DNA of 64,000 nucleotides from Pseudoalteromonas luteoviolacea (GTDB lineage: Bacteria; Pseudomonadota; Gammaproteobacteria; Enterobacterales; Alteromonadaceae): contig NZ_JAKFZS010000011.1 of NCBI RefSeq assembly GCF_021654285.1, forward strand, positions 62,001-126,000. Reading direction: 5' to 3'. A model generated the notes under the pieces. It saw only the letters and a list, made by a program, of their open reading frames with translations, had not been told where the DNA came from and ran no database searches. Shown in pieces: positions 48,356 through 57,319 of the stretch. The position numbers were made by a program, and so were the translations under genes. How positions within the stretch are numbered: position 1 is the stretch's first letter; every line of letters begins with the position of its first letter.

Positions 48356-50227
48356 ATGATAAAAAACCGGCCAACGATCCGCGACCACAGCGCTGAAGCC
48401 AATTTATTTGCGCGCCGCGCGTTTGTTGGCTTTGTTTTTGTCGTGCTCCTTATCGGAGTGCTTCTTAATAACATCTATACTCTGCAAGTTGAGAAGCACG
48501 AGACCTATCAAACGCGTTCGAATGATAACCGGATAAAGGTCATTCCTATCGCGCCAAATCGTGGCTTAATTTACGACAGAAATGGCGTCTTACTTGCGGA
48601 AAACAGGCCTGTTTATAATCTTGAAGTGATCCCAGAGCAAGTAACAGATCTAGAGCAATCTTTAGAGCAGCTCGGTGCAATTATCAGCATTACCGATACA
48701 CAAAAAAACGCCATCATAAAAAGTAATCGTCGCTCTAGGCGCTTTAAAAGCCAAGTTTTAAAGGCCCGCCTGAATGAACAAGAAGTAGCAATTTTTTCCG
48801 TTAACCAGCACCGTTTCCCTGGTTTCAGTGTTGAAGCCAGACTTGCCAGACATTACCCATACGGTGATGCACTGACGCATGCGCTGGGCTATGTCTCCAG
48901 ACTCAATAAAAAAGAGCTCAGTGAACTAGAATCTCAAGGGCTTGCTAAGAATTACCGCGCCACACATGATTTTGGCAAGTTAGGCATAGAAAAGTTCTAC
49001 GAACAGCGCCTGCATGGCCAAGTTGGCTCGCAACGTGTTGAAGTCAATAACCGCGGTCGAATTATTCGTTCTCTCAGTATCGAGCACCCGAAACCTGGTG
49101 AAGATTTGGTGCTCACCTTGGATATTGGTTTACAAAAAATAGCCCAAGAAGTGCTTGAAGGCGTTAGGGGCGCAATCGTGGTGATGGACCCTAAAGATGG
49201 CGGGATCTTAGCCCTCTATTCAAATCCAAGCTATGACCCCAATTTATTCGTACATGGCATTAGCAGCAAAGATTACCGAGCGCTGCTCAACCCTGACAGA
49301 CCTTTGATCAATCGCGCAACGCAAGGTAGGTATGCACCTGCTTCTACCGTGAAGCCACACCTTGCCATTTTGGCATTAGAGGAAGGTATCGTAAAAGAGG
49401 AAACCAAAATTTGGGACCCCGGCTTCTTCCAAATTCCTAATGTAGAACACCGCTGGCGTGACTGGTTAAGGTGGGGACACGGACATGTTGATGTCTATGA
49501 AGCAATAGAACAATCTTGCGACACCTATTTCTATGAGACCGCTTATAAGCTTGGCATCACAAAAATCAGTAACTTTATGAGTCAGTTTGGCTTTGGCGAT
49601 CTGTCCGGTATTGATATTCATGAAGAAACAGCTGCCATCATGCCAACCACAGAGTGGAAACGCCAACGCTTTAAAGAATCTTGGTGGCCTGGCGACACCA
49701 TATCTGTCGGCATAGGGCAAGGTTATTGGACGGCTACACCTATGCAAATTACCAACGCCGTTTCAATTTTAGTGAACAAAGGGATACACCGCCCTCCACA
49801 CTTGGTGCAAGTTGCAAAGCAAGACAATGATGTTGAGCAAATGTACACGGAAGAAAAACCGCCCGTCGTATTAAAAAATCCGCACCATTGGAAGATAGCT
49901 TTGGATGCGATGCACAACACAGTGAAAAAAGCCCGAGGTACAGCCCATAAAGCTTTCTTAGGGGCGACTTATGATCCGGCTGGAAAGACAGGGACAGCTC
50001 AAATTGTCAGTATCGCACAAGGTGAAGAATACGACGCAGAAAGCCTCAAAGAAAAGCACAGAGATAATGGCATTTATGTTGGCTTCGCTCCATACAATGA
50101 CCCACGTATCGTCGTTACCGTGATTGTTGAAAACCAAGGTGGCGGTTCAACCATTGCCGCACCAATTGCGCGAAAGCTCATGGATTATTACTTCGAAACT
50201 TACCCAAGTCATACGGAGGGTAAATGA
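48356..50227 (+). CDS. mrdA: Penicillin-binding protein 2 (MrdA)
   Basis: This 623-residue class B transpeptidase has a membrane anchor (about 26-46), a PBP dimerisation region (IAPNRGLIYDRNG), and the transpeptidase domain. The SxxK motif is YAPASTVKP (Ser about 329), SCDTYF is the SxN equivalent, and KTGTAQ is the KTG box. It makes peptidoglycan crosslinks in the elongasome and works with RodA, whose gene overlaps by four bases (ATGA). Confidence 0.97.
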   Translation: MIKNRPTIRDHSAEANLFARRAFVGFVFVVLLIGVLLNNIYTLQVEKHETYQTRSNDNRIKVIPIAPNRGLIYDRNGVLLAENRPVYNLEVIPEQVTDLEQSLEQLGAIISITDTQKNAIIKSNRRSRRFKSQVLKARLNEQEVAIFSVNQHRFPGFSVEARLARHYPYGDALTHALGYVSRLNKKELSELESQGLAKNYRATHDFGKLGIEKFYEQRLHGQVGSQRVEVNNRGRIIRSLSIEHPKPGEDLVLTLDIGLQKIAQEVLEGVRGAIVVMDPKDGGILALYSNPSYDPNLFVHGISSKDYRALLNPDRPLINRATQGRYAPASTVKPHLAILALEEGIVKEETKIWDPGFFQIPNVEHRWRDWLRWGHGHVDVYEAIEQSCDTYFYETAYKLGITKISNFMSQFGFGDLSGIDIHEETAAIMPTTEWKRQRFKESWWPGDTISVGIGQGYWTATPMQITNAVSILVNKGIHRPPHLVQVAKQDNDVEQMYTEEKPPVVLKNPHHWKIALDAMHNTVKKARGTAHKAFLGATYDPAGKTGTAQIVSIAQGEEYDAESLKEKHRDNGIYVGFAPYNDPRIVVTVIVENQGGGSTIAAPIARKLMDYYFETYPSHTEGK

Positions 50228-51330
50228 ATCAATTAAGGCAACGACGCTCGTTCTGGCAACGAATTCACATTGACCTGCCATTACTTATCGCACTACTCGT
50301 CATGATGGCTGGAAGCCTTGCGGTCGTTTACAGTGCCAGCGGTCAAAACATGGATATGATGGCTCGCCATGCAACTCGCATGCTCGGTGCTATTATTGCA
50401 CTTTTTGTGATGGCTCAAATCTCACCAAATACGCTCAAGAGACTAGTATTTCCGCTCTATACAGTGGGGTTGATCATGCTTATCGGCGTATTCTTTTTTG
50501 GTATTACGATTAACGGTGCTAAGCGCTGGTTAGACATTGGCATTACACGTTTTCAGCCTTCAGAAATCATGAAATTGGGCGTACCCATGATGGTAGCATG
50601 GTACATTGGTCGGCAGCAGTTACCACCCAAAATCTTACATATCTTTATTGGCTTTGCCATTGTGCTGGTACCTACTATCCTCATTCAAAAGCAACCAGAT
50701 TTAGGCACTTCTCTGCTCATTGCAAGCTCAGGCATCTTTGTTTTATTTTTATCTGGTCTAAGCTGGAGATTGATCGGCAGCAGCGTCCTATTGGCCATCC
50801 CCGGTGCATTTGCCATGTGGCACTTTGTCATGCACGAGTATCAAAAGCAGCGAGTCTTGACCTTACTCGATCCCGAAAGCGACCCTCTCGGCGCCGGTTA
50901 TCATATTATTCAGTCAAAAATTGCCATCGGCTCCGGTGGCATTGAAGGAAAAGGCTGGTTACATGGCACACAGTCCCAACTTGAGTTTTTACCTGAGCGC
51001 CACACAGATTTTATATTCTCAGTACTAAGCGAAGAATTCGGCTTGCTTGGCGTTGTTATGCTATTGAGTGTTTATCTATTTATCATTGGTAGAGGGCTAT
51101 ACATAGCAGTCAATGCACAAGAGGCATTTAGTAAATTACTCGCTGGGGCGCTCACACTCACATTTTTCGTCTATATTTTTGTCAACATTGGAATGGTCTC
51201 AGGATTATTGCCCGTGGTTGGCGTACCTTTACCGCTTATCAGCTATGGCGGTACCTCAATGGTTACACTGATGGCTGGTTTCGGTATCATCATGGCGATA
51301 GCAACAGATAAAAAAATGCTACTAAAATAA
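50224..51330 (+). CDS. mrdB: SEDS glycosyltransferase RodA (MrdB)
   Basis: This 368-residue polytopic membrane protein of the SEDS family has about ten membrane segments. It contains INGAKRWLDIGITRFQPSE, FLPERHTDFIFSVLSEEFG and PLPLISYGGTSM, the signature loops around the catalytic Asp region. RodA polymerises glycan strands from lipid II in the rod complex with PBP2. It starts inside the mrdA stop, and rlpA follows three bases after its end. Confidence 0.97.
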   Translation: MNQLRQRRSFWQRIHIDLPLLIALLVMMAGSLAVVYSASGQNMDMMARHATRMLGAIIALFVMAQISPNTLKRLVFPLYTVGLIMLIGVFFFGITINGAKRWLDIGITRFQPSEIMKLGVPMMVAWYIGRQQLPPKILHIFIGFAIVLVPTILIQKQPDLGTSLLIASSGIFVLFLSGLSWRLIGSSVLLAIPGAFAMWHFVMHEYQKQRVLTLLDPESDPLGAGYHIIQSKIAIGSGGIEGKGWLHGTQSQLEFLPERHTDFIFSVLSEEFGLLGVVMLLSVYLFIIGRGLYIAVNAQEAFSKLLAGALTLTFFVYIFVNIGMVSGLLPVVGVPLPLISYGGTSMVTLMAGFGIIMAIATDKKMLLK

Positions 51331-51333
51331 TCT

Positions 51334-52089
51334 ATGAATAAAACATTACTTCTCCCTTTAAGTGCCATTTTACTTTTGAGCGCTTGTAGCAGCAGATACC
51401 ATACAAGCCAAGATAAGGCGCCTTTACGTGCGCCGACCGAGCTTGAAATGCAAGATGCAAAAGTTACCAACGAACCAAAAAGCGTCAGTGCGGGTCGACC
51501 TTATACTGTACTGGGCAAAAGTTATACCCCTATCTCAGATGAAAAAGGCTTTACACAGACAGGGACAGCATCATGGTATGGACGCAAATTTCATGGTTAC
51601 TACACCTCCAATGGTGAAACCTTCAATATGTTTGATATGACAGCTGCGCACAAAACACTCCCTTTACCTAGTTTTGTTAAAGTCACTAACTTAGCAAATA
51701 ATGTCAGCGCAATTGTCAGAGTAAATGACCGCGGCCCATTTCATGACGACCGAATCATCGATCTCTCTTATGCAGCCGCTTACAAGCTTGGATACCATTT
51801 GCAAGGTACAGCGGAGGTTAAGATTGAAGCCATTACTATTGACCGTAAAAATCCACGTTTGACGTATGTACAAGTTGCAGCTGGCAGTAACATGGAAAAT
51901 GTGAAGGCGTTGGCTTCTCAGTTGTCTAATAAATTTGAATTAGGTACCCCTATCGCTTTTGAAGATAATCTTTACAAATTGCGACTTGGACCGATTTTAG
52001 ATGACCAAACAGCACAAAAGGTGCTAAAAACCTTACAAGAAGGTGAATTTAACAAAGCCTTCTTGCTTTATAGCGAATATGAACTTTAA
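51334..52089 (+). CDS. rlpA: Septal-ring lytic transglycosylase RlpA
   Basis: This 251-residue lipoprotein has lipobox LLSA-C. A double-psi beta-barrel domain (about 70-165) has GTASWYGRKFHGYYTSNGE and RVNDRGPFHDDRIIDLS, including the Asp used by lytic transglycosylases. A C-terminal SPOR domain (about 175-250; YVQVAAGSNMENVKAL) follows. RlpA cleaves denuded glycans at the division site in Pseudomonas. It is placed between rodA and dacA, as in E. coli. Confidence 0.95.
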   Translation: MNKTLLLPLSAILLLSACSSRYHTSQDKAPLRAPTELEMQDAKVTNEPKSVSAGRPYTVLGKSYTPISDEKGFTQTGTASWYGRKFHGYYTSNGETFNMFDMTAAHKTLPLPSFVKVTNLANNVSAIVRVNDRGPFHDDRIIDLSYAAAYKLGYHLQGTAEVKIEAITIDRKNPRLTYVQVAAGSNMENVKALASQLSNKFELGTPIAFEDNLYKLRLGPILDDQTAQKVLKTLQEGEFNKAFLLYSEYEL

Positions 52090-52233
52090 AATATTCGTAA
52101 TCTGAATTACGTAATTTTTGTTCCGCGACTTAAAGCCAACATGTAAGTATACTGAATGGCATGTAGAACAAAAATAAAACCTGCTGGGTAGTGCAAAAGC
52201 AAGTCACTGCCCAAACTAAATTAAAAAGCGAGC

Positions 52234-53400
52234 ATGATGACAGTATTTAAACCAAAAGTAGTTAAAAAAATCCTTGGTGTCGTGTGTTCTTTGTCATTAT
52301 TTTCGGCAAGCGCACAGATCATACCTTCTCCACCGCAAATGAGTGCAAAAGGTTATTTCCTCGTCGACTTTACAACCGGTAAAGTGATTGCAGAGGGTGA
52401 AGCGGATACCAAGCTTTTGCCTGCTAGTTTAACAAAAATGATGACCAGCTATGTTATTGGTACTGAAATTCTAGCTGGCAACATCGCGCCAACAGATATG
52501 GTGACCATCAGCGAAAAAGCTTGGGCGAAAAACTTCCCTGAATCATCAAAAATGTTCATCGAAGTCGGTAAAAAAGTCAGTGTTGACGACTTAAACCACG
52601 GTATTATCATTCAATCTGGTAATGATGCGTGTGTTGCCATGGCCGAACACATCGCTGGCAGCGAGAGTGCATTCGCTGACTTAATGAATGCACATGCTGA
52701 AAAGCTAGGTATGACCAACAGCTTCTTTATTAACAGCCACGGTTTAGATGCGCCAGAACAGTATACAACACCAAGAGACATGGCAACTTTAGGTGCCGCA
52801 CTTATTCGTGATGTACCTGAAGAATATGCACTGTACAAGCAAAAGTCATTTACTTTTAACGGCATTAAACAATATAACCGAAACTCACTATTGTGGGATG
52901 CAAGCTTAGATGTTGACGGTATTAAAACTGGCCATACTGCGGAAGCGGGTTATAGCTTAGTCACTTCAGCAACCAAAGGCGATATGAGATTGATCGCAGT
53001 TGTCATGGGTACTGAAAGCGAAAGAGCCAGAAAAGTCGAAAGTAAAAAGCTATTAAACTACGGCTTCAGATTTTTTGAAACAATCACACCTTACAAAGCT
53101 GGTGACAGCTTCGCCGATCAGCGCATCTGGATGGGTAATAAAGAAACAGTCTCTTTGGGTATCACGCAAGATACGCCAATTACTATTCCACGTGGTCAGC
53201 GCAAAAACTTAAAAGCACATTTTGAGTTAGACCAAACGCTGACTGCCCCACTTGCTAAAGGTAGTACTGTAGGTACGCTATTCTTGCAACTAGACGGTGA
53301 AGATATTGCCGAGTATCCACTCGTCACACTTGAAGAAATTGAAGAAGGCAGTTTCTTCAGCCGCATTTACGACTACTTACGTTTACAGATCATGCAATAA
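52234..53400 (+). CDS. dacA: D-alanyl-D-alanine carboxypeptidase DacA (PBP5)
   Basis: This 388-residue protein has a signal peptide (ILGVVCSLSLFSASA), the SxxK motif as LPASLTKMM (Ser about 65), SGNDACV as the SxN motif, and DGIKTGHTAEAG as the KTG box (about 229). A C-terminal beta domain ends in an amphipathic helix (FFSRIYDYLRLQIM) that anchors it to the inner membrane. It trims the terminal D-Ala from peptidoglycan stem peptides. Two adjacent ATG codons (52234 and 52237) could start it. A strong terminator follows. Confidence 0.97.
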   Translation: MMTVFKPKVVKKILGVVCSLSLFSASAQIIPSPPQMSAKGYFLVDFTTGKVIAEGEADTKLLPASLTKMMTSYVIGTEILAGNIAPTDMVTISEKAWAKNFPESSKMFIEVGKKVSVDDLNHGIIIQSGNDACVAMAEHIAGSESAFADLMNAHAEKLGMTNSFFINSHGLDAPEQYTTPRDMATLGAALIRDVPEEYALYKQKSFTFNGIKQYNRNSLLWDASLDVDGIKTGHTAEAGYSLVTSATKGDMRLIAVVMGTESERARKVESKKLLNYGFRFFETITPYKAGDSFADQRIWMGNKETVSLGITQDTPITIPRGQRKNLKAHFELDQTLTAPLAKGSTVGTLFLQLDGEDIAEYPLVTLEEIEEGSFFSRIYDYLRLQIMQ

Positions 53401-53431
53401 CCCTGTATCTAGTACGTATATAAAGCAACAG

Positions 53432-53457
53432 CGCCTCTATTTGAGGCGTTTTTTTTT
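53432..53457 (+). terminator. Intrinsic terminator of dacA
   Basis: CGCCTC (53432-53437), loop TATTT, GAGGCG (53443-53448), followed by nine T residues. Confidence 0.92.
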
Positions 53458-53562
53458 GCCATAAAAATGATAGAATGCCGCCATTATTGAGGTAATGATG
53501 CCTAAGTGAAAACAATTCACATTACACAATCATTGCTTAGTATCTGTAGTGAGGAAACCGTC

Positions 53563-53841
53563 GTGGTAACACCTGTAAAAAACACTAAGTTTGATGAGTA
53601 CTTAGAATTTCCCTGCCCGTTTACTTTTAAGGTCATGGGCTTGGCTAATGTTGATCTAACCGATCAGATTCTTACCAAAATGCAAGCCATTGCGCCTGGC
53701 GATTATGCGCCAAAGGTTAAACCGAGTAGCAAAGGCACATACGAATCTGTCACTTTGGTTGCAACAGTGACGTCAAAAGAGCACATTGAGCAGATATACA
53801 CTGAGCTAGGTAGTATCGAAGCTGTTCGTTACGTACTGTAG
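53563..53841 (+). CDS. ybeD: DUF493 protein YbeD
   Basis: This protein has 92 residues from GTG 53563, with GAGGAA (53551-53556) about six bases upstream. Conserved parts are [31 protein letters not shown] and [19 protein letters not shown]. coli YbeD is 87 residues and starts just before the LEFP motif, so the longer frame from GTG 53506 probably adds non-native codons. The fold is ACT-like. It is always found beside lipB, but its role is unclear. Confidence 0.9.
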   Translation: MVTPVKNTKFDEYLEFPCPFTFKVMGLANVDLTDQILTKMQAIAPGDYAPKVKPSSKGTYESVTLVATVTSKEHIEQIYTELGSIEAVRYVL

Positions 53842-53853
53842 TGAAGGAAGTCC

Positions 53854-54507
53854 ATGAGCAACCATAATGTCATCATTCGCCACCTTGGGCGACAAAGTTA
53901 CGAGCCTATTTGGCAAAAAATGCAGCACTTTACTGATCAGCGTGATGACTCAGCGGCCGACGAAATTTGGTTAGTTGAACACAGCCCTGTTTTTACACAG
54001 GGGCAAGCTGGCAAAGCGGAGCACGTACTCGCTCCGGGTGATATCCCTGTTGTTAAAGTCGACAGAGGCGGTCAGGTGACCTATCACGGACCTGGCCAGC
54101 AGATGATGTACGTTTTGTTCAATTTACGCCGCCTGAAAATTGGCGTAAGAGAACTGGTTACTTGGCTTGAAGAGACCATTATTGAATCATTGCAAGAGTA
54201 CAATATCGATGCCTATGCTAAAGCTGATGCGCCAGGTGTTTATGTCAACAATTGCAAAATTGCTTCTTTGGGCTTAAGAGTTAGACGAGGCTGCTCGTTC
54301 CACGGACTTGCACTCAATGTCAACATGGACCTGAGTCCATTTTTGCGTATTAACCCATGCGGCTATGCAGGCATGGAGATGATACAAACTAGCGATTTAA
54401 ATGGGCCTGCTACGCTTGAAGAAGCAGGTAACGGGCTTATTAAGCATATGCTTAAGCGCATTAACGCTGAGCATGTTGTTCACACTGAAGGGTTTGAGAA
54501 CGAATGA
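53854..54507 (+). CDS. lipB: Octanoyltransferase LipB
   Basis: This 217-residue protein has [19 protein letters not shown], the catalytic lysine in KIASLGLRV, and the catalytic cysteine in INPCGYAGM. It moves octanoyl groups from acyl carrier protein to the lipoyl domains of pyruvate and 2-oxoglutarate dehydrogenases and the glycine cleavage H protein. Its stop overlaps the lipA ATG by four bases, so the pair is translationally coupled. Confidence 0.97.
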   Translation: MSNHNVIIRHLGRQSYEPIWQKMQHFTDQRDDSAADEIWLVEHSPVFTQGQAGKAEHVLAPGDIPVVKVDRGGQVTYHGPGQQMMYVLFNLRRLKIGVRELVTWLEETIIESLQEYNIDAYAKADAPGVYVNNCKIASLGLRVRRGCSFHGLALNVNMDLSPFLRINPCGYAGMEMIQTSDLNGPATLEEAGNGLIKHMLKRINAEHVVHTEGFENE

Positions 54508-55469
54508 GTAAACCAGTCAAAATGGAGCCGGGTGTAAAATTACGCGATGCCGAAAAAATGGCATTAATTCCGGTCAAAGTACTACCAACTGAGCGAGAGC
54601 AAATGCTCCGTAAGCCTGAGTGGCTTAAGATCCGCTTACCAAAATCAAGTGAGCGAATTGAAGGTATTAAAAGCGCAATGCGTAAGCATGGCTTACACTC
54701 AGTTTGTGAAGAAGCATCTTGTCCCAATTTATCTGAGTGCTTTAACCACGGTACAGCAACATTCATGATTTTAGGCGCTATTTGTACTCGTCGTTGCCCA
54801 TTCTGTGATGTCGCACACGGTCGCCCATTAAAGCCTGATGCAGCTGAGCCAGAAAAGCTTGCACTGACAATTAAAGACATGAAACTTAAGTACGTGGTAA
54901 TTACCTCAGTAGACCGCGACGACTTACGCGATGGCGGCGCACAGCATTTTGCAGACTGTATCAGAGAGATCCGTAAGCATAATCCGGGGATCACCATTGA
55001 AATCCTAGTCCCTGATTTCCGTGGCCGTATGGATAGAGCACTTGAGATCCTAACCGAAACGCCACCTGATGTATTTAACCACAACTTGGAAACTGCGCCT
55101 AGACTCTACAAATTAGCACGTCCAGGTGCTGATTATAAATGGTCTCTAGAGTTACTACGCCGCTTCAAAGAAGCACACCCAGAAGTTAAGACCAAATCTG
55201 GTTTAATGGTGGGGTTAGGTGAAGAGATCTCTGAAATTGAAGAAGTATTAAGAGATCTACGTGAACACAACGTGGATATGTTAACTGTTGGACAGTACCT
55301 GGCACCTTCGAAGCACCACTTGCCAGTTAAGCGCTACGTGCCACCAGTAGAGTTTGACGCACTGAAAGACTACGCTGATGAAATTGGCTTTTCACACGCA
55401 GCATGTGGCCCGTTTGTTCGTTCAAGTTACCACGCAGACCAACAAGCGGCCGGTAAAGAAGTAAAATAA
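54504..55469 (+). CDS. lipA: Lipoyl synthase LipA
   Basis: This 321-residue radical-SAM enzyme has both iron-sulfur motifs: [12 protein letters not shown] for the auxiliary cluster (CX4CX5C) and CTRRCPFC for the SAM cluster (CX3CX2C). The C-terminal RSSYHADQ has the serine that ligates the auxiliary cluster. It inserts two sulfur atoms into protein-bound octanoyl groups. A bidirectional terminator follows within about 15 bases. Confidence 0.98.
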   Translation: MSKPVKMEPGVKLRDAEKMALIPVKVLPTEREQMLRKPEWLKIRLPKSSERIEGIKSAMRKHGLHSVCEEASCPNLSECFNHGTATFMILGAICTRRCPFCDVAHGRPLKPDAAEPEKLALTIKDMKLKYVVITSVDRDDLRDGGAQHFADCIREIRKHNPGITIEILVPDFRGRMDRALEILTETPPDVFNHNLETAPRLYKLARPGADYKWSLELLRRFKEAHPEVKTKSGLMVGLGEEISEIEEVLRDLREHNVDMLTVGQYLAPSKHHLPVKRYVPPVEFDALKDYADEIGFSHAACGPFVRSSYHADQQAAGKEVK

Positions 55470-55482
55470 CTTTACGTCACAC

Positions 55483-55514
55483 AAAAAAAGCAAGCGCCTG
55501 AGCTTGCTTTTTTT
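55483..55514. terminator. Bidirectional terminator between lipA and the secreted-protein gene
   Basis: AAGCAAGC (55488-55495) pairs with GCTTGCTT (55502-55509) around GCCTGA, with A7 before and T7 after. It serves both converging genes. Confidence 0.93.
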
Positions 55515-55526
55515 GTGGCTAATTTT

Positions 55527-56309
55527 CTATTTTACAATTATTTGGTCTTCCCACAGGTGGATGATATTAGGGTTCGTTAGGTTAAACACTTTAACAACCA
55601 TGGTTTTACCCGCCGCATTTTCACATTCAATAATTTGATACAAAACCTGGTGGGCAGGGTTTGTTAACACCTCATTTTTAATAAACACATCTGAGTGAAA
55701 TGGCCCTTTGCGATCTTCCCCATGGAACAGACCTAATGACACGCCTCGATTCGCTACTGTTGAGCAGTAAGATTGTGTGTTTTGATTATTCACACTTAAG
55801 CGACTGCGAATACGATATGCTGAGTGGTATCCGTATGAATATGGCTGATAAATAAACTTACCTTCAGGCTCTAGTGTTACCTGCCAATCCACAATTGGAG
55901 CGCCTGGCACATTGACCAACACGTTGTAATCGATGCCGTCGCCATCAAGACAGTTAATATGCACCGTTTTGGATGCCTGCAATGCATTTTCATCATGCAG
56001 ATCCGCCTCTAACGTCAAGCTCTGCGTCGAATCCACATCCACAGACAAGCTTAAATTTGCGAGGTTATTATGGGTTTCGTTAGAATAAACGTTGGCGTTA
56101 TAACAGCGGCTGAACTCATCTCTAAGCTGCACATTGAGCGTTAACTTGTGGGCATGTTCACTGGTGATCAGAACATGACTCACAGGGCCTTCAGTATAGT
56201 GTGTTAACCGTTCAAAGCCATCTTCGTCAGCAATATTTTGCGCAAGAGCAACCGCATTCAAGCTCGTCATTAACGTACCAAATACAATCGAAAGTTTAGA
56301 TAAAGACAT
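55527..56309 (-). CDS. Secreted protein of unknown function with four cysteines
   Basis: This 260-residue protein has a signal peptide (KLSIVFGTLMTSLNAVALA). The mature part looks all-beta and holds four Cys residues (SRCYN, INCLDG, SYCST, IIECEN), enough for two disulfides. It contains VPGAPIVDWQVT, resembling the PG-x-P-x-V-x-W start of the N-terminal domain in the chitinase encoded 4 kb away. No catalytic motif is visible. AAAGGA sits eight bases before the ATG. It is convergent with lipA. I do not recognise a family. Confidence 0.75.
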   Translation of the reverse strand: MSLSKLSIVFGTLMTSLNAVALAQNIADEDGFERLTHYTEGPVSHVLITSEHAHKLTLNVQLRDEFSRCYNANVYSNETHNNLANLSLSVDVDSTQSLTLEADLHDENALQASKTVHINCLDGDGIDYNVLVNVPGAPIVDWQVTLEPEGKFIYQPYSYGYHSAYRIRSRLSVNNQNTQSYCSTVANRGVSLGLFHGEDRKGPFHSDVFIKNEVLTNPAHQVLYQIIECENAAGKTMVVKVFNLTNPNIIHLWEDQIIVK

Positions 56310-56710
56310 GACAATTTCCTTTTCATTGAGAGAAATCGGTATAGTCTGTACTACATACTCAGCTATCTGATGACTACAACTTATCAGCCAGTTCCTTCTA
56401 TTACAAAAAACATGATGATGGTCGAAATCATCGTAAAAATTGAGAATTTATCCAAATTTTTTAACCTGTTAGGTGAGTACCTTTTTAAAATAATTAGTTG
56501 ATAAAAAGTATTTCATAACCCTTCATAATCACGCACTAGTATTCCTATGAAACCCACTAGTAATCATCATCAATATTTTACAAATAACTAAGTGCATCCA
56601 TTTCATTTAGCAACAAAGTGCAATCCTCCTTTGACAACTGGTTATTACGCACCTACTCTAAATGCGTAATAAATAAAATAATCGATATCATTTGGTATGT
56701 GCGTCATATT
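56310..56710. other. AT-rich region between the secreted-protein gene and the HTH gene
   Basis: About 400 bases without a gene. It contains the perfect inverted repeat at 56642-56672. A CCTCCT (56625-56630) is followed on the minus strand by an 11-codon frame that is probably accidental. Confidence 0.5.
56642..56672. promoter_or_regulatory. Perfect 10-bp inverted repeat, candidate operator
   Basis: TTATTACGCA (56642-56651) and TGCGTAATAA (56663-56672) are exact complements, with an 11-base spacer. The centres are about 21 bases apart, two helical turns, as expected for a dimeric HTH regulator. Confidence 0.55.
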
Positions 56711-57049
56711 TTACGCAATCAACTCAGGATCATTTCGCACACCTTCAATCACTTGAGTGATGTCCATCAGGTAAACATCTTCAATCAATGAAATCACATC
56801 ATTCCAACGAGGATTATATTCATTATTTTCCCATCGCCTTAGAGTCCGCTCTTCAATACCATAACAAGCTGCTGATTCAGCCTGCGTATATCCCCTGCAC
56901 TTTCTCGCATACTTTAATAACTGTGCACCTTTTGGCGTACGAATTAACTTAGATGGTTGGGGGCTTATATCAGCACTACTTTGAGCAGACACCAAGTGCT
57001 GAGATAAACGAGCTTTCATTTGGGTATTGAATGTAAGGTGTTTGGCCAT
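56711..57049 (-). CDS. Cro-like helix-turn-helix regulator
   Basis: This protein has 112 residues from ATG 57047-57049, with AAGGAAAG upstream. A frame from 57076 adds nine residues and lacks as good a site. The N-terminal third is polar; a helix-turn-helix follows (about 45-95) with GYTQAESAACYGIEERTLRRWE, typical of the XRE/P22-Cro class. The C-terminus is acidic (IEGVRNDPELIA). It is divergent from the S24 repressor gene, with 270 bases between. TGCGTAA motifs lie before its start, at its stop codon and downstream. Confidence 0.82.
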   Translation of the reverse strand: MAKHLTFNTQMKARLSQHLVSAQSSADISPQPSKLIRTPKGAQLLKYARKCRGYTQAESAACYGIEERTLRRWENNEYNPRWNDVISLIEDVYLMDITQVIEGVRNDPELIA

Positions 57050-57068
57050 GTTCACTTTCCTTATTTTT

Positions 57069-57233
57069 TTACGCAAGTGAGTACGTCTGCACCCAGAGGT
57101 GCCCTACTAACTGTTATAACTTACCGTAATTAATGCATACTGAACCATTAAAAGGCTCGAATGCGTAATTTTTTAATAAGTATAGATTAAAATACTACGC
57201 ACCACAACCGTAATTGAATTTAATAATGCGTAA
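57069..57233. promoter_or_regulatory. TGCGTAA motifs between the divergent regulator genes
   Basis: Exact copies occur at 57069-57075 (as TTACGCA), 57162-57168 and 57227-57233. A one-mismatch copy (CTACGCA) lies at 57195-57201, and two ACCGTAAT-type relatives near 57123 and 57207. They probably form operators for one or both flanking regulators. Confidence 0.5.
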
Positions 57234-57242
57234 AAAATTGCA

Positions 57243-57271
57243 TTGAGTTTACTTTTAAACCTCCCTATAAT
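57243..57271 (+). promoter_or_regulatory. Sigma-70 promoter of the S24 repressor gene
   Basis: TTGAGT (57243-57248), a 17-base spacer, and TATAAT (57266-57271). The leader to the ATG at 57320 would be about 40 bases. A TGCGTAA motif sits ten bases before the -35. Confidence 0.65.
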
Positions 57272-57319
57272 GTCTGACATGACGCTTAAACAAATGTGAT
57301 ATAGGAAATAGAACCCATT

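Noticed and set aside
54461..55084. Long minus-strand open frame of 207 codons
   Set aside because: It lies entirely opposite lipB-lipA, has biased Ser/Arg composition and no initiation signal. It is an antisense shadow.
56578..56630. AGGAGG followed by an 11-codon frame on the minus strand
   Set aside because: The spacing to the TTG start is about 11 bases and the peptide is very short. A chance match is more likely than a leader peptide.
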